A stretch of 64,000 nt of DNA from Bacteroidota bacterium. GTDB taxonomy: Bacteria > Bacteroidota > Bacteroidia > Bacteroidales > NBLH01. Numbering within the stretch: position 1 is the first letter of the stretch; every line of letters starts with the position of its first letter. Positions 8,611 through 17,759 of the stretch are shown here, piece by piece. The position numbers were made by a program, and so were the translations under genes. The notes beneath the pieces are model-generated. The model was not told where the DNA came from, ran no database searches, and was given only the letters and a program-made list of their open reading frames with translations. The stretch is taken from NCBI GenBank assembly GCA_025361565.1, contig JANYKN010000154.1:82163-146162 (forward strand). The letters run 5' to 3'.

Positions 8611-8640
8611 CAAATATATGTAATCTTTACATAATGTCAA
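8611..8640 (-). promoter_or_regulatory. Bacteroidota-type promoter of the NACHT gene
   Basis: On the minus strand: TTG (8640-8638), 19 bp, then TATATTTG (8618-8611). This fits the Bacteroidota -33 TTG and -7 TAnnTTTG consensus with its usual spacing. The NACHT start codon is about 43 bp downstream. Confidence 0.6.
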
Positions 8641-9069
8641 AATAAATATAAAATTATTTTTAAAAATATACTTTAAAGGTATAATTACAATATATCTCTT
8701 TTATGAGATATTTCGGGCATATTGAGCATCGTAATCAGTTATTAATAGGTTGATAAATCATATAATACTAAAAGGGTATATTAAAAATCAAGATCTGATT
8801 TGCAAGAATTAATGCTGAAATAATAGTATTGTATTAAGTGGGAGTGGAGGGACAATATTAAGAAAACCATATTCCTTCTTCATGTTATTTATTTTATAAG
8901 TATTTAGTATTCAATAAATTGTATGACTAATTTTAAAAACTTAGTAGCCTAATATACTATATAATATTTAACGTTATAAAGTTTAAACAAACATTTGAAA
9001 TGTGAATATTATCGATATCAAGTGTTTTCTGATTGAAAACAATATATTGAAATATACGATATAAGTATA
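8641..9069. other. Intergenic, AT-rich, no gene seen
   Basis: 429 bp without a credible ORF. It contains a small palindrome, ATATCTC at 8692-8698 with GAGATAT at 8705-8711, followed by ATTTCGGG at 8710-8717, a motif also found upstream of Xre copies 2 and 3. Confidence 0.5.
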
Positions 9070-10137
9070 TTATGAAATAATATGAATATCTCGTTGAGGA
9101 AATGGAATTTGTATATTATTCTCCATGAATTTTTGATTGAGTTCAAATCTCAAATCACTTTTAATAATTTCATTTTGAAGGCTGTATGAAGTCCAGAAAG
9201 CAAGCTCAAAAACCAGTGAAGAATCGCCAAAATCCCTAAAAAATACACTTGGTTGAGGTTCATCCAGAATTAGACTGTGAGCAGCAGCAATTTCCATGAG
9301 AATATTTTTCACCAGATTTATATCGGAACCATAAGCAACTCCTATTTTAATGAAAAACCGAGTTTTTGTATCATTATAACTCCAGTTTACCACTTTTTCG
9401 GAGATAAACTTTGAATTGGGAACAATCATTTCAATATTGTCGCGAGTAAGAATGCGAGATGTGCGCATACCAATATCTTTTACTGTTCCCACAACTCCAT
9501 CAACTTCAACAACATCATTAATTTTTAGATTTTGTTCGAACAACAGAAAAAAACCAGAAATGACATCGTTAAAAATATTTTGCATTCCAATACCAACACC
9601 AACCAACAAGGCCGCAGAACCGGCCATTAGAAAAGTCAGGTTAAGCCCAATTGCATTCATGGCCACAGTAGCAGTCAAAATCCAGAGTATGTACTTAACA
9701 AGCTTAAAAACATTCAGGCTGGCAAAATGAGTTGACTCATTTTGGTTAAAATATCCGGAAAAAAAAGATTTCAGAGAGATACTAACTGTGGAGGTTATTA
9801 AAAATAAAATGACAATAAATAGAATACGGGCTGGTGAAACAATGATATTATCTGATTGAATGATCGTTGTTGACATATAATCCGTCATTCGGATATCCAT
9901 AATTTCTAGAATTGAAACAGCCAGAGCAACAAACAATAAAAAAATAGAAATCCGTGATATATTTTTAATAATCAATTGCCATCTGGGATATTTTTTTGAG
10001 AGATTATTTTTTATTCTTCGAATAATAAATAAAGCGATGAATGAAATAAGTATTAATGAAATAATGAGAATTAATCCACCTACATTTAATATAACATTCT
10101 GATTATTAATAATGTGAATATTTAAAAAGTTATTCAT
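9070..10137 (-). CDS. Small-conductance mechanosensitive channel, MscS family
   Basis: 355 residues. An N-terminal hydrophobic region holds about four or five helices (roughly 15-38, 54-72, 104-125, 143-165 and 168-188). The pore helix and beta domain carry the MscS signature: LLVGVGIGMQNIFNDVISGF, LLFEQNLKINDVVEVDG, VVGTVKDIGMRTSRI and NSKFISEKVVNWS. The C-terminal alpha/beta vestibule ends QIPFPQRDIHI, as in MscS/YnaI-type channels. The product is an inner-membrane channel that opens on hypo-osmotic shock. It lies 110 bp downstream of cdaA on the same strand; c-di-AMP controls turgor in many bacteria, so a functional link is a reasonable inference. Confidence 0.92.
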   Translation of the reverse strand: MNNFLNIHIINNQNVILNVGGLILIISLILISFIALFIIRRIKNNLSKKYPRWQLIIKNISRISIFLLFVALAVSILEIMDIRMTDYMSTTIIQSDNIIVSPARILFIVILFLITSTVSISLKSFFSGYFNQNESTHFASLNVFKLVKYILWILTATVAMNAIGLNLTFLMAGSAALLVGVGIGMQNIFNDVISGFFLLFEQNLKINDVVEVDGVVGTVKDIGMRTSRILTRDNIEMIVPNSKFISEKVVNWSYNDTKTRFFIKIGVAYGSDINLVKNILMEIAAAHSLILDEPQPSVFFRDFGDSSLVFELAFWTSYSLQNEIIKSDLRFELNQKFMENNIQIPFPQRDIHIIS

Positions 10138-10247
10138 ACTTAATATTTAGATGAATAGTTATTAGTTAAAAAAATTTATATTTGAATATTTTAGATTGCA
10201 GCATATAGCAGTTTTGCAATTCGAATTTAAGGATTTTACAAAATTAA

Positions 10248-11093
10248 TTAATTCTTGAAAGGGTTTAAATCTATATTGATAAAAGGGTTTTCATCTTTTT
10301 CGATTCCAATCTTGTACTTTTCAATGTAGTCCTTTTCCAGCGTTCTAAGCAATTGCTTTACTGAAATATTCGGATAGAATTTACTGTTTTTAAAATAGGA
10401 GATACTTCCGGTTTCTTCAGAAATAACGATAGCCAAAGCATTGGTAGCTTCAGAAATTCCAAGGGCAGACCTGTGCCTTAAACCATAATTCTGAGGCAGG
10501 TCTTTATCTTCAGAAACTGGTAAAATGCAACTTGCAGCTACAATTTTATCACATACAATTATGATTGCCCCATCGTGTAAAGGACTGTTTTTAAAAAAAA
10601 TACTTTCAATTAAATCGCTCGAAGTTTCGGCCAAAAGCTTAACGCCTGAATTGGTATAACTGCTAAGCTTGCTTCCTCCTGAAACAACAATGGTACCGCC
10701 AGTTTTAGTTTTTGCCATATTTATGCAAGCTTTGGTTATTTCCTGCACTTGTACCAGTGGCGGTCTTTCAATAAACCTCGAAAATAGGTTTTCAATCGAG
10801 AAATTGAAATCTGCCAGGTATTCCGAATAAAGGAGCAAGAAAAAACGCCTTATTTCCTGTTGAAATACTATAACAATTGCTAGCACACCCACACCAATAA
10901 ACTGACCAAGAATAGTGCTCAACAATTGCATATTGATAGCCCTAACAATCAGCCAGATGAGATATATGATGGCAATCACAAAAAAGATATTGATGGCCAC
11001 TGTTCCCCTTATCAGCATATAAAGCTTATAAAAAATATAAGCGACCAAAAAAATATCGATCATGTCGATAATACCAAAATCAAGAAATTCCAT
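10248..11093 (-). CDS. cdaA: Diadenylate cyclase CdaA/DacA
   Basis: 281 residues. Three N-terminal membrane helices (about 12-30, 33-52 and 60-77) are followed by a DAC domain. The catalytic DGA motif is at 174-176 (in PLHDGAIIIV) and RHR at 206-208 (in NYGLRHRSALG), both needed for condensing two ATP into c-di-AMP. The architecture matches CdaA rather than DisA, which has a helix-hairpin-helix tail. It is preceded by folP (90 bp) on the same strand, a common order in Bacteroidota. No GdpP-type phosphodiesterase or CdaR is seen in the window. Confidence 0.95.
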   Translation of the reverse strand: MEFLDFGIIDMIDIFLVAYIFYKLYMLIRGTVAINIFFVIAIIYLIWLIVRAINMQLLSTILGQFIGVGVLAIVIVFQQEIRRFFLLLYSEYLADFNFSIENLFSRFIERPPLVQVQEITKACINMAKTKTGGTIVVSGGSKLSSYTNSGVKLLAETSSDLIESIFFKNSPLHDGAIIIVCDKIVAASCILPVSEDKDLPQNYGLRHRSALGISEATNALAIVISEETGSISYFKNSKFYPNISVKQLLRTLEKDYIEKYKIGIEKDENPFINIDLNPFKN

Positions 11094-11183
11094 TATTTAT
11101 GTTTATAAGGCAAATTTAATCAAAAAAGTGAGATTTTGCATGGAACTTAAGTTTGCAGCAGTGAATTGATTAATCAACAATAT

Positions 11184-12047
11184 TTATTCAAATTCCCTGG
11201 TTTTCCAAAACAGATCAATCGCCTGATTAGCCTCAGCTACGTCGTGTACACGCAAAATATCTGCACCTTTTTGAAGTGCCAATGTGTTTAAAACAGTTGT
11301 TCCATTTAAAGCTTCATCTGGTGTAGAATTCAAAAATTTATAAATCATTGATTTTCTTGAAAATCCAGCTAGTATTGGCAATTCAAATATTCTAAAATCC
11401 TGCAACCGTGCTAAAATTCCATAATTGTGATCAATTGTTTTCCCAAAACCAAAGCCGGGATCTAAAATTACATCATGGATTCCAAATTTCCTTAAAGCTT
11501 CTAATTTTAAAGAAAAATAGTGGATAATTTCTTCAATAATATTTTCATATACCGGATTGCTTTGCATATTTTGCGGGGTTCCTTTCATATGCATCAAAAC
11601 ATAAGGAACGTTTATTTTTGCAATGGTGCTAATCATATTTTTATCCATAGAACCGCCCGAAATATCATTGATGATCGAAACCCCGTAATTCTGCACAGCA
11701 ATTTGAGCTATCTCAGAGCGGAAAGTATCAATAGAAATGAGCGTTGAACCGGATTTTTTAAGAACAATTTCAAGTGCAGGTTCCAATCTTTCCAATTCTT
11801 CTTTCTGCGAAATATTTTTAGCGCCGGGCCTTGAAGAGTAAGCTCCTATATCAATAATTACGGCACCCTGACTGATCATTTCATCAATCTTGGCCTCCAC
11901 TTTTTCAATATTTGAATATTTGCCACCATCGAAAAATGAATCGGGGCTTAAATTTAGAATTCCCATGACCAGTGGTTTTTCCAAATTCAATAATTTGCCA
12001 TTGCAATTAATCGATTTTTTCTTTTGAAATACTTCAGGTTTCATCAT
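11184..12047 (-). CDS. folP: Dihydropteroate synthase
   Basis: 287 residues, the usual length. It joins p-aminobenzoate to the pterin pyrophosphate in folate synthesis and is the sulfonamide target. TIM-barrel signatures are MGILNLSPDSFFDGG (pterin/PABA loop 1), DIGAYSSRPGA (loop 2), SIDTFR, INDISGG, LDPGFGFGKT, AGFSRKS and RVHDV. The first two loops carry the canonical residues, so there is no sign of a resistance replacement. MM at the start leaves a one-codon ambiguity. It is divergent from the DUF1599 gene and upstream of cdaA. Confidence 0.96.
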   Translation of the reverse strand: MMKPEVFQKKKSINCNGKLLNLEKPLVMGILNLSPDSFFDGGKYSNIEKVEAKIDEMISQGAVIIDIGAYSSRPGAKNISQKEELERLEPALEIVLKKSGSTLISIDTFRSEIAQIAVQNYGVSIINDISGGSMDKNMISTIAKINVPYVLMHMKGTPQNMQSNPVYENIIEEIIHYFSLKLEALRKFGIHDVILDPGFGFGKTIDHNYGILARLQDFRIFELPILAGFSRKSMIYKFLNSTPDEALNGTTVLNTLALQKGADILRVHDVAEANQAIDLFWKTREFE

Positions 12048-12221
12048 GTTTCAAAGCTTTTTGGCAAAAGTAAAACTTTTTTAATAGGATATTATTTGGA
12101 AATTCATACTTTTATCGAGTAAATAGAATTATAAAAAATCTTTGATATCTGAATAAAAATATTGAATATCAAATTGATATGGATATCAAAAAGAATTAAA
12201 TTCAGAAATTTGTATTTAAAA

Positions 12222-12761
12222 ATGAACAATACCAATTCGCAATTTGAACAGATTATTGCATTATGCAGAGATATATTTGTTAAAAAAATGGACGATTATG
12301 GAGCCGCATGGAGAGTATTAAGACCCATTTCGCTTACCGACCAGATTTTTATTAAAGCTCAAAGAATCAGAAGTTTGGAGATAAAAAAAGAACGCAAAGT
12401 AAATGAAGATACCAAAAGTGAATATATTGGCATAGTCAATTATGCTATCATGGCGCTCATTCAACTTGAATTGGGTTTTTCAAACCAAATTGCCGAAGAG
12501 AAGGAAGCTATTCTTGGTCGCTATGACTTTTACGCAACAGAAGCCCTTGAATTGATGAAAAAGAAAAATCACGATTACGATGAAGCTTGGCGGAGTATGC
12601 GTCTTAGTTCTTATACCGATTTAATTTTAATGAAACTCTACAGAACCAAACAGATTGAGGATAATTTGGGCAAAACCACCGTATCGGAAGGGATTGATGC
12701 CAATTATTATGATATGATAAATTACAGCGTTTTTGCATTGATTAAACTTCAGTTTAACTAA
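12222..12761 (+). CDS. DUF1599 protein (internal duplication)
   Basis: 179 residues from ATG 12222; the longer frame opening upstream adds an unrelated basic stretch, so the inner start is preferred. Two halves repeat the same module: CRDIFVKKMDDYGAAWRVLR ... DQIFIKAQRIRSLE ... IGIVNYAIMALIQLEL, and ALELMKKKNHDYDEAWRSMR ... DLILMKLYRTKQIED ... YDMINYSVFALIKLQF. This is the DUF1599 pattern, typical of Bacteroidota. The conserved Asp/Tyr/Glu/Trp set recalls all-alpha NTP pyrophosphohydrolase-like folds, but the function is not established. It precedes the MauE/DoxX protein and tpiA in a gene order shared by many Bacteroidales. Confidence 0.88.
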   Translation: MNNTNSQFEQIIALCRDIFVKKMDDYGAAWRVLRPISLTDQIFIKAQRIRSLEIKKERKVNEDTKSEYIGIVNYAIMALIQLELGFSNQIAEEKEAILGRYDFYATEALELMKKKNHDYDEAWRSMRLSSYTDLILMKLYRTKQIEDNLGKTTVSEGIDANYYDMINYSVFALIKLQFN

Positions 12762-12800
12762 AAATATAAATAAACTTATTTTGATTAAAACTTGCTAATT

Positions 12801-13964
12801 ATGAAGGTATTAAAAGTGATTTCACGAATTGTTTTAGGTTTGGTATTTACCTTTTCAGGATTTGTAAAAGCAATAGATCCAATGGGTTCCCAGTACAAAT
12901 TTACCGATTATTTTACCGAAGCATTTGGTATGCCTTCCCTGGCTGCTATCTCTTTGCCGCTGGCTATTATTTTAATTAGTATGGAGTTTATAGTAGGAAT
13001 TTGTTTGATTTTTAATGTTAAACCACGTTTATCATCATTAGATGCATTGCTTTTCATGATCATATTTACACCTTTAACTTTTTATCTTGCAATTGCTAAT
13101 CCAGTGCAAGACTGTGGCTGTTTTGGCGATGCATTGGTATTATCGAATTGGGCCACTTTTTATAAAAATGTAATACTTTTACTACTTGCCATCTTTCTTT
13201 TTGTTAAATCAAAGGGCAAATTTACCACCTATAAAAGATTTTTAGATTGGATTATTGCAGGTATTGCTCTCACAGCAATTGTTTTATTTCAGCTTTACAG
13301 TCTGAACCACTTGCCCATTATAGATTTCAGACCATATAAAGTAGGTACCTATATACCAGATAAAATGAAGATGCCAGCCGGAGCAAAACCTGATTCATTC
13401 GCTATTTTCTACACCATGAAAAACATCAAAACCGGCGAAACCATGAAAATTGACGATTACGCCTATCTCAAAAAAGAAATATGGAAAGATACGCTTTGGC
13501 AGATTACCGAAACCAGTGATCCTGTGTTGGTTGAAAGAGGCTATAAGCCACCAATATATAATTTCAATGCATATGAGTTCAATGAAGTTCCGCTGCCCAA
13601 TAATCCTGATGTGATGCAAAAGTTACTTCAGCAAAAAGGATTTAGTTTTTTTATAATAGCATATGATTTGAGAAAAGCTGACCCTCAAGGATTTAAAAAC
13701 ATGAAGGAATTAATGAATTATGCATATCCAAAAAATATCCATACTTCCATTTTTACAGGAACTACTTCATATATTACCGAATATCGAACCACAATACCAT
13801 TTGCGGCCAGGTATTATAATTCTGATCCTACTACGTTAAAAACTATTATCAGATCAAATCCAGGTCTTTTATTGTTAAAAGAAGGAAAAATCATTGGGAA
13901 ATGGCATTATAACGATATTCCAAGTATTGATGAATTTAACAAATTAATGCAAAAAAATAATTAA
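12801..13964 (+). CDS. MauE/DoxX-type membrane protein with thioredoxin-like C-terminal region
   Basis: 387 residues from ATG 12801 (an in-frame TTG nine bases upstream is less likely). Four N-terminal membrane helices (about 7-25, 45-70, 78-95 and 117-135) carry FTFSGFVKAIDPMGS and PVQDCGCFGDA, the marks of MauE/DoxX proteins in Bacteroidota. A fifth helix lies near 150-165. The remaining 220 residues look extracytoplasmic. Parts recall a thioredoxin-like fold, such as FFIIAYDLRKADPQGFKNMK and the late NPGLLLLKEGKIIGKWHYND, but no CxxC is present. A role in thiol redox or electron transfer at the membrane is suggested by the family only. It sits between DUF1599 and tpiA. Confidence 0.82.
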   Translation: MKVLKVISRIVLGLVFTFSGFVKAIDPMGSQYKFTDYFTEAFGMPSLAAISLPLAIILISMEFIVGICLIFNVKPRLSSLDALLFMIIFTPLTFYLAIANPVQDCGCFGDALVLSNWATFYKNVILLLLAIFLFVKSKGKFTTYKRFLDWIIAGIALTAIVLFQLYSLNHLPIIDFRPYKVGTYIPDKMKMPAGAKPDSFAIFYTMKNIKTGETMKIDDYAYLKKEIWKDTLWQITETSDPVLVERGYKPPIYNFNAYEFNEVPLPNNPDVMQKLLQQKGFSFFIIAYDLRKADPQGFKNMKELMNYAYPKNIHTSIFTGTTSYITEYRTTIPFAARYYNSDPTTLKTIIRSNPGLLLLKEGKIIGKWHYNDIPSIDEFNKLMQKNN

Positions 13965-14004
13965 TAACTGAACAAAGATTTTTTACCAATTTAAAGATTA
14001 AACT

Positions 14005-14766
14005 ATGAGAAAAAACATTGTTGCCGGAAACTGGAAAATGAATACCGATTTGCAGGAAGGCTTAAAACTTGCAAAAGAAATTAATGCACTGGTTGCCAAA
14101 GGATTAAATGATTCAAATACAGGAGTAGTAATTGCGCCACCGTATACCCATTTAGCTACAATAAACGAGCATATTGACAGGGAGAAAATCTGTCTGGCTG
14201 CGCAAAATTGTGCAGCTGAAGCAAAGGGAGCGTATACTGGCGAGGTTTCTGTTCAAATGTTAAAAGCAGTAGGAGTAAGGGCTGTAATTTTAGGCCATTC
14301 GGAACGTAGGGCATATTATGGCGAAACAAGTGAAATTTTACTAAAAAAAGTAAAATTGGTTATAGAAAACGGCCTAAAACCTATTTTTTGCTGTGGCGAA
14401 GTATTGGCAGAGCGCGAATCTAACATTCATTTCAATGTGGTTAAAGAACAAATTGAAAGCGTTCTGTTCACTTTAAGTGCCGAAGATTACAAAAGAGTTA
14501 TTATTGCCTATGAGCCTGTTTGGGCTATTGGAACCGGAAAAACCGCAAGCGCGGAACAAGCCCAGGAAATGCATGCTTTTATACGTCAATTGATTGTGGG
14601 CAAATTTGGAGCGGAAGCTGCAAACAATACAACCATTTTATATGGAGGAAGCTGCAAAGCATCCAACGCAAAAGAAATATTTTCAAAACCTGATGTGGAT
14701 GGCGGTTTAATTGGTGGGGCATCATTGGTTGCCGAAGAATTTTTAGGTATTGTTAATGCTTTTTAA
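14005..14766 (+). CDS. tpiA: Triose-phosphate isomerase
   Basis: 253 residues. It interconverts dihydroxyacetone phosphate and glyceraldehyde-3-phosphate in glycolysis. All key elements are present: K11 in GNWKMN, H98 in ILGHSERR, the catalytic base E170 in [11 protein letters not shown] (start of loop 6), and the phosphate-binding [11 protein letters not shown] and [10 protein letters not shown]. It lies 40 bp after the MauE/DoxX gene and is followed by a terminator. Confidence 0.98.
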   Translation: MRKNIVAGNWKMNTDLQEGLKLAKEINALVAKGLNDSNTGVVIAPPYTHLATINEHIDREKICLAAQNCAAEAKGAYTGEVSVQMLKAVGVRAVILGHSERRAYYGETSEILLKKVKLVIENGLKPIFCCGEVLAERESNIHFNVVKEQIESVLFTLSAEDYKRVIIAYEPVWAIGTGKTASAEQAQEMHAFIRQLIVGKFGAEAANNTTILYGGSCKASNAKEIFSKPDVDGGLIGGASLVAEEFLGIVNAF

Positions 14767-14793
14767 ACAATAAATAATTGTAAGAAATATATG

Positions 14794-14824
14794 AAGGAAC
14801 TTTTTATAAGGTTCCTTTTTTATT
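14794..14824 (+). terminator. Rho-independent terminator after tpiA
   Basis: AAGGAAC at 14794-14800 pairs with GTTCCTT at 14811-14817, followed by a T-run on the plus strand. Confidence 0.85.
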
Positions 14825-14905
14825 TGATTAATTCATTCCTCAAATTGATGATATTCAAAAATTTACAAAAACTGTTCATTTAAAAGATACATTATTATAA
14901 ATCAA

Positions 14906-16327
14906 TTAATTCATTTGATCTAGCTTGTAAAACAAAACAACTTTGATGCTAATAACAGATTCGTAGTGTTTCTTGTAAAAGATGTAGTAAGGCCCAATTT
15001 TGCCGGTTTTTTGGTTATTTGAAAGCTTAGAAGAATTTAAGTAAACTTGATTATCGAATGAATTTTGTTGATTGTTTAGTGAATTAATCTTTGAACCTAA
15101 TTGGCTGCTTAATTCGAGCTTGGCTAAATTGATTGCCTCCAGAATACCTGATTGAAGATTATTTGCCTGAATATCAATAGTTGAACTTGAATAATCTTTA
15201 TTCGCAATCATATTTTTAGCCTCTAACCATGCATTACCAAATTCTGGTTTCTGAAATACTTGCCAGTTTTCACTTTTTAACTTTTTAAGTTCCTTTTTAT
15301 CTGCTCTGCTGGATATTGAAATTGTATTTAGGCCAGTTTGTTCTTCATTTGATGATTTTAAACCGATAAAAAACTGATTATCAAGAATACCCATTTTTTG
15401 AATCGAAAATTTAAGTTTTACAGTTTGAACATTTTTTAGTGCATAAACAAGTTGTTGATAAGTTTCGTTTTGCAGCTGACTTGTTGAATTACCAAGGTTA
15501 GAAGTAGAAAGTTTGTATTGTAAGTCCTGTTCAAAATTATTCAGTACACAAATCTGATCTACAAGATTAACAAGATAGCTATTCCAAATGCCTGAATTTA
15601 ACGAACAGGGTAACATTTCATTATCTGGTGAAACACCCATTACAATTCCTTTCGATCCATAATAATATTGTCGGTTAACCGGCTCATTATCAAAAATATT
15701 CTTGACCTCTTTTCTACTACTATTCCTTAATTTAGAACCATCCTTTTCGAGATAAAAATTTTCAATGATAGAATCATTTCTGCCCATCTTAAAATTCAGT
15801 TCATCAATGACAATCGGAAAAGCTGAATGATCGCGTTGAAAAGCAGCACGTCTGGTTAAAGTGTAAGAAAATTTCGACGAATCGGCGTTTATTTCGGCAG
15901 GAATTTTCAGTAATACAATTGCTTCTTTATTTTGTGTGTAAAAACTGTCCATCGCATTTAAATTCAGCAATTCAGGTATTTTTCCACTAAGTATATTTGT
16001 GTATATAATGTATTCAATATTATCTAGTTGAGCGGGTGAGTTTTGCTGATTACCCATGGATAAACTAGTCAATGAAACCGCATTGCTTTGATGCAGTATA
16101 CTATAATTTAATAACGCTCTCATTTTTGCCTGATTAAAAGCAGCCCGGCTTTCAAGCCCTGGATTGGATATTCCAATTGCAAAAATGCTACTGTTGTATT
16201 TATCAGGTTTTAAAAACCATTCGGGCAAATTTGAGGATTGTACCTGGCCCATCAATATTAAATAAGGCATAAGAGCCAAAAAAGTTAAACACAACTGTTT
16301 ACAGTATTTCTTTATTTTTGGCTCCAT
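14906..16327 (-). CDS. LPP20-like exported protein
   Basis: 473 residues with a signal peptide (basic start, hydrophobic LTFLALMPYLILMG, cleavage near GQVQS). The mature N-terminus reads NLPEWFLKPDKYNSSIFAIG followed by ESRAAFNQAKMRALLNYSI. This resembles the LPP20 family (PEWF, then GVG and A-rich ARxxA helix), found as exported proteins in several phyla. The remainder has no recognised domain; a second ALxxAKxELSSQLG-like helix occurs near residue 390. It is probably periplasmic or attached to the outer membrane. Monocistronic. Confidence 0.6.
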   Translation of the reverse strand: MEPKIKKYCKQLCLTFLALMPYLILMGQVQSSNLPEWFLKPDKYNSSIFAIGISNPGLESRAAFNQAKMRALLNYSILHQSNAVSLTSLSMGNQQNSPAQLDNIEYIIYTNILSGKIPELLNLNAMDSFYTQNKEAIVLLKIPAEINADSSKFSYTLTRRAAFQRDHSAFPIVIDELNFKMGRNDSIIENFYLEKDGSKLRNSSRKEVKNIFDNEPVNRQYYYGSKGIVMGVSPDNEMLPCSLNSGIWNSYLVNLVDQICVLNNFEQDLQYKLSTSNLGNSTSQLQNETYQQLVYALKNVQTVKLKFSIQKMGILDNQFFIGLKSSNEEQTGLNTISISSRADKKELKKLKSENWQVFQKPEFGNAWLEAKNMIANKDYSSSTIDIQANNLQSGILEAINLAKLELSSQLGSKINSLNNQQNSFDNQVYLNSSKLSNNQKTGKIGPYYIFYKKHYESVISIKVVLFYKLDQMN

Positions 16328-16460
16328 ATCAATTTTTATTAATGAATAAAGGATAAAGGCAGAAGGAAATTTTCCTATAAATATAAATTTAAAAAGAAAT
16401 TATTAACCAATTGCAAACATAGTCATTAAATAGAAATATCAGATTAAAAGAGCAAATTAA

Positions 16461-16958
16461 CTAACGATTTATCTCTAAAATCTGCATTTTCTTAATTTCT
16501 TGATTATCAACAACAAAACGCATTGCTGTTATAACTTGATGAAAGCCTGACATTCCGGCAGCCCCTGGGTTTATATGCATTATAACCAGAGTCTTATCAT
16601 ACATTACTTTAAGTATATGTGAATGTCCTGAAATAAATAAATTAGAATTGTTATTCCTCAATAATTCTTTAACTCTTGGAGCATACTTTCCAGGATATCC
16701 ACCAATATGAATTATCAAAACATTCATGTTTTCACATTTGAATATTTCAACTTCTTTAAATTGGCTTCTTGCTTCCTGTCCATCAATGTTTCCAAAAACA
16801 GCACGCACAGGTTTAATGGCTTTGAGACGGTACACAACTTCCAAATTGCCGATATCACCTGCATGCCAAATTTCATCCACATCTTTAAAAAAATCCAGAA
16901 TCTTGTTATCCAAATGTGAGTGGGTGTCAGAGAGCAATCCAATTGTCATCATGTCCAA
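16461..16958 (-). CDS. YfcE/MJ0936-type metallophosphoesterase
   Basis: 165 residues, a typical length for the YfcE family. Metal-binding motifs in order: GLLSDTHSH (D and H), WHAGDIGN (D), VFGNIDG (N), IHIGGY (H), SGHSHIL (two H) and a final HINPGAAG. These form the two-metal calcineurin-like site that hydrolyses phosphodiesters. The natural substrate of YfcE-like enzymes is uncertain. Three Met codons occur within the first four residues; MTIGLLSD at 16949 is as likely a start as 16958. Divergent from rsmE. Confidence 0.9.
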   Translation of the reverse strand: MDMMTIGLLSDTHSHLDNKILDFFKDVDEIWHAGDIGNLEVVYRLKAIKPVRAVFGNIDGQEARSQFKEVEIFKCENMNVLIIHIGGYPGKYAPRVKELLRNNNSNLFISGHSHILKVMYDKTLVIMHINPGAAGMSGFHQVITAMRFVVDNQEIKKMQILEINR

Positions 16959-17057
16959 ATTTCAAAATTTCAAATTTAAACTCTATTTTTATATTTTTAA
17001 TGAAAGAATTTAAAGAAAATCGTTAATTAGAATTACTTATCAGGTAAATCCCATTCC

Positions 17058-17759
17058 ATGCACATATTTTACACTCCGGATATCAATTCAAAAGAATATG
17101 TATTAAGCGAAGAAGAATCAAAACATTGTACACGGGTACTTCGTTTAAAAGAGCAAGATACTGTGTACCTGGTAGATGGGGTAGGAGGCTTCTATTCTGC
17201 AAGGATATTGGATGCTAATCCAAAGAGATGCAAAGTTATTGTGTACCAATCAATTAAAGAATTTGGAAAACGAAATTATACTTTAACAATGGCTGTTGCT
17301 CCTACAAAAAGTTTAGAACGATTCGAGTGGTTTCTTGAAAAAGCCACCGAAATTGGAATTGACAGGATTATACCATTTTTCAGTCAACAATCTGAAAGAA
17401 AGATAATTAAGCTAGATAGATTGAATAAAATCATCGAATCGGCAATGAAACAATCCAAAAGTGCGTATCATCCGGTTCTTCAGGATATTTGTTCTTTTAA
17501 GGAATTAATTAATTTTGATATTAAAGGAAAAAAATTGATTGCGCACTGTTTTGAAAGCGAAAAAATATCCTTAAAAAATGCAATTGAAAAATCTGAAAGT
17601 GTTCTCATTCTAATTGGTCCAGAAGGTGATTTTAACATGAACGAAATTGGTAAAGCAAAAATGAAAGGGTACACTGAAATAAGTTTGGGCAACAGTCGTT
17701 TACGGACTGAAACGGCAAGTATAGTGGCCTGCCACACAGTTGCATTAGTCAATCAGTAA
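17058..17759 (+). CDS. rsmE: 16S rRNA m3U1498 methyltransferase RsmE
   Basis: 233 residues. The N-terminal PUA-like part includes HCTRVLRLKEQDTVYLVDG. The C-terminal SPOUT knot carries the SAM-binding IGPEGDFNMNEI and SLGNSRLRTETASI, the diagnostic RsmE motifs. KATEIGIDRIIPFFSQQSER is also conserved. The enzyme methylates N3 of U1498 in 16S rRNA. Confidence 0.96.
   Translation: MHIFYTPDINSKEYVLSEEESKHCTRVLRLKEQDTVYLVDGVGGFYSARILDANPKRCKVIVYQSIKEFGKRNYTLTMAVAPTKSLERFEWFLEKATEIGIDRIIPFFSQQSERKIIKLDRLNKIIESAMKQSKSAYHPVLQDICSFKELINFDIKGKKLIAHCFESEKISLKNAIEKSESVLILIGPEGDFNMNEIGKAKMKGYTEISLGNSRLRTETASIVACHTVALVNQ

Noticed and set aside
16707..17013. Three alternative ORFs over the YfcE-like gene
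   Set aside because: The minus-strand frame at 16461-16958 has all metal-binding motifs; the others are shadows.
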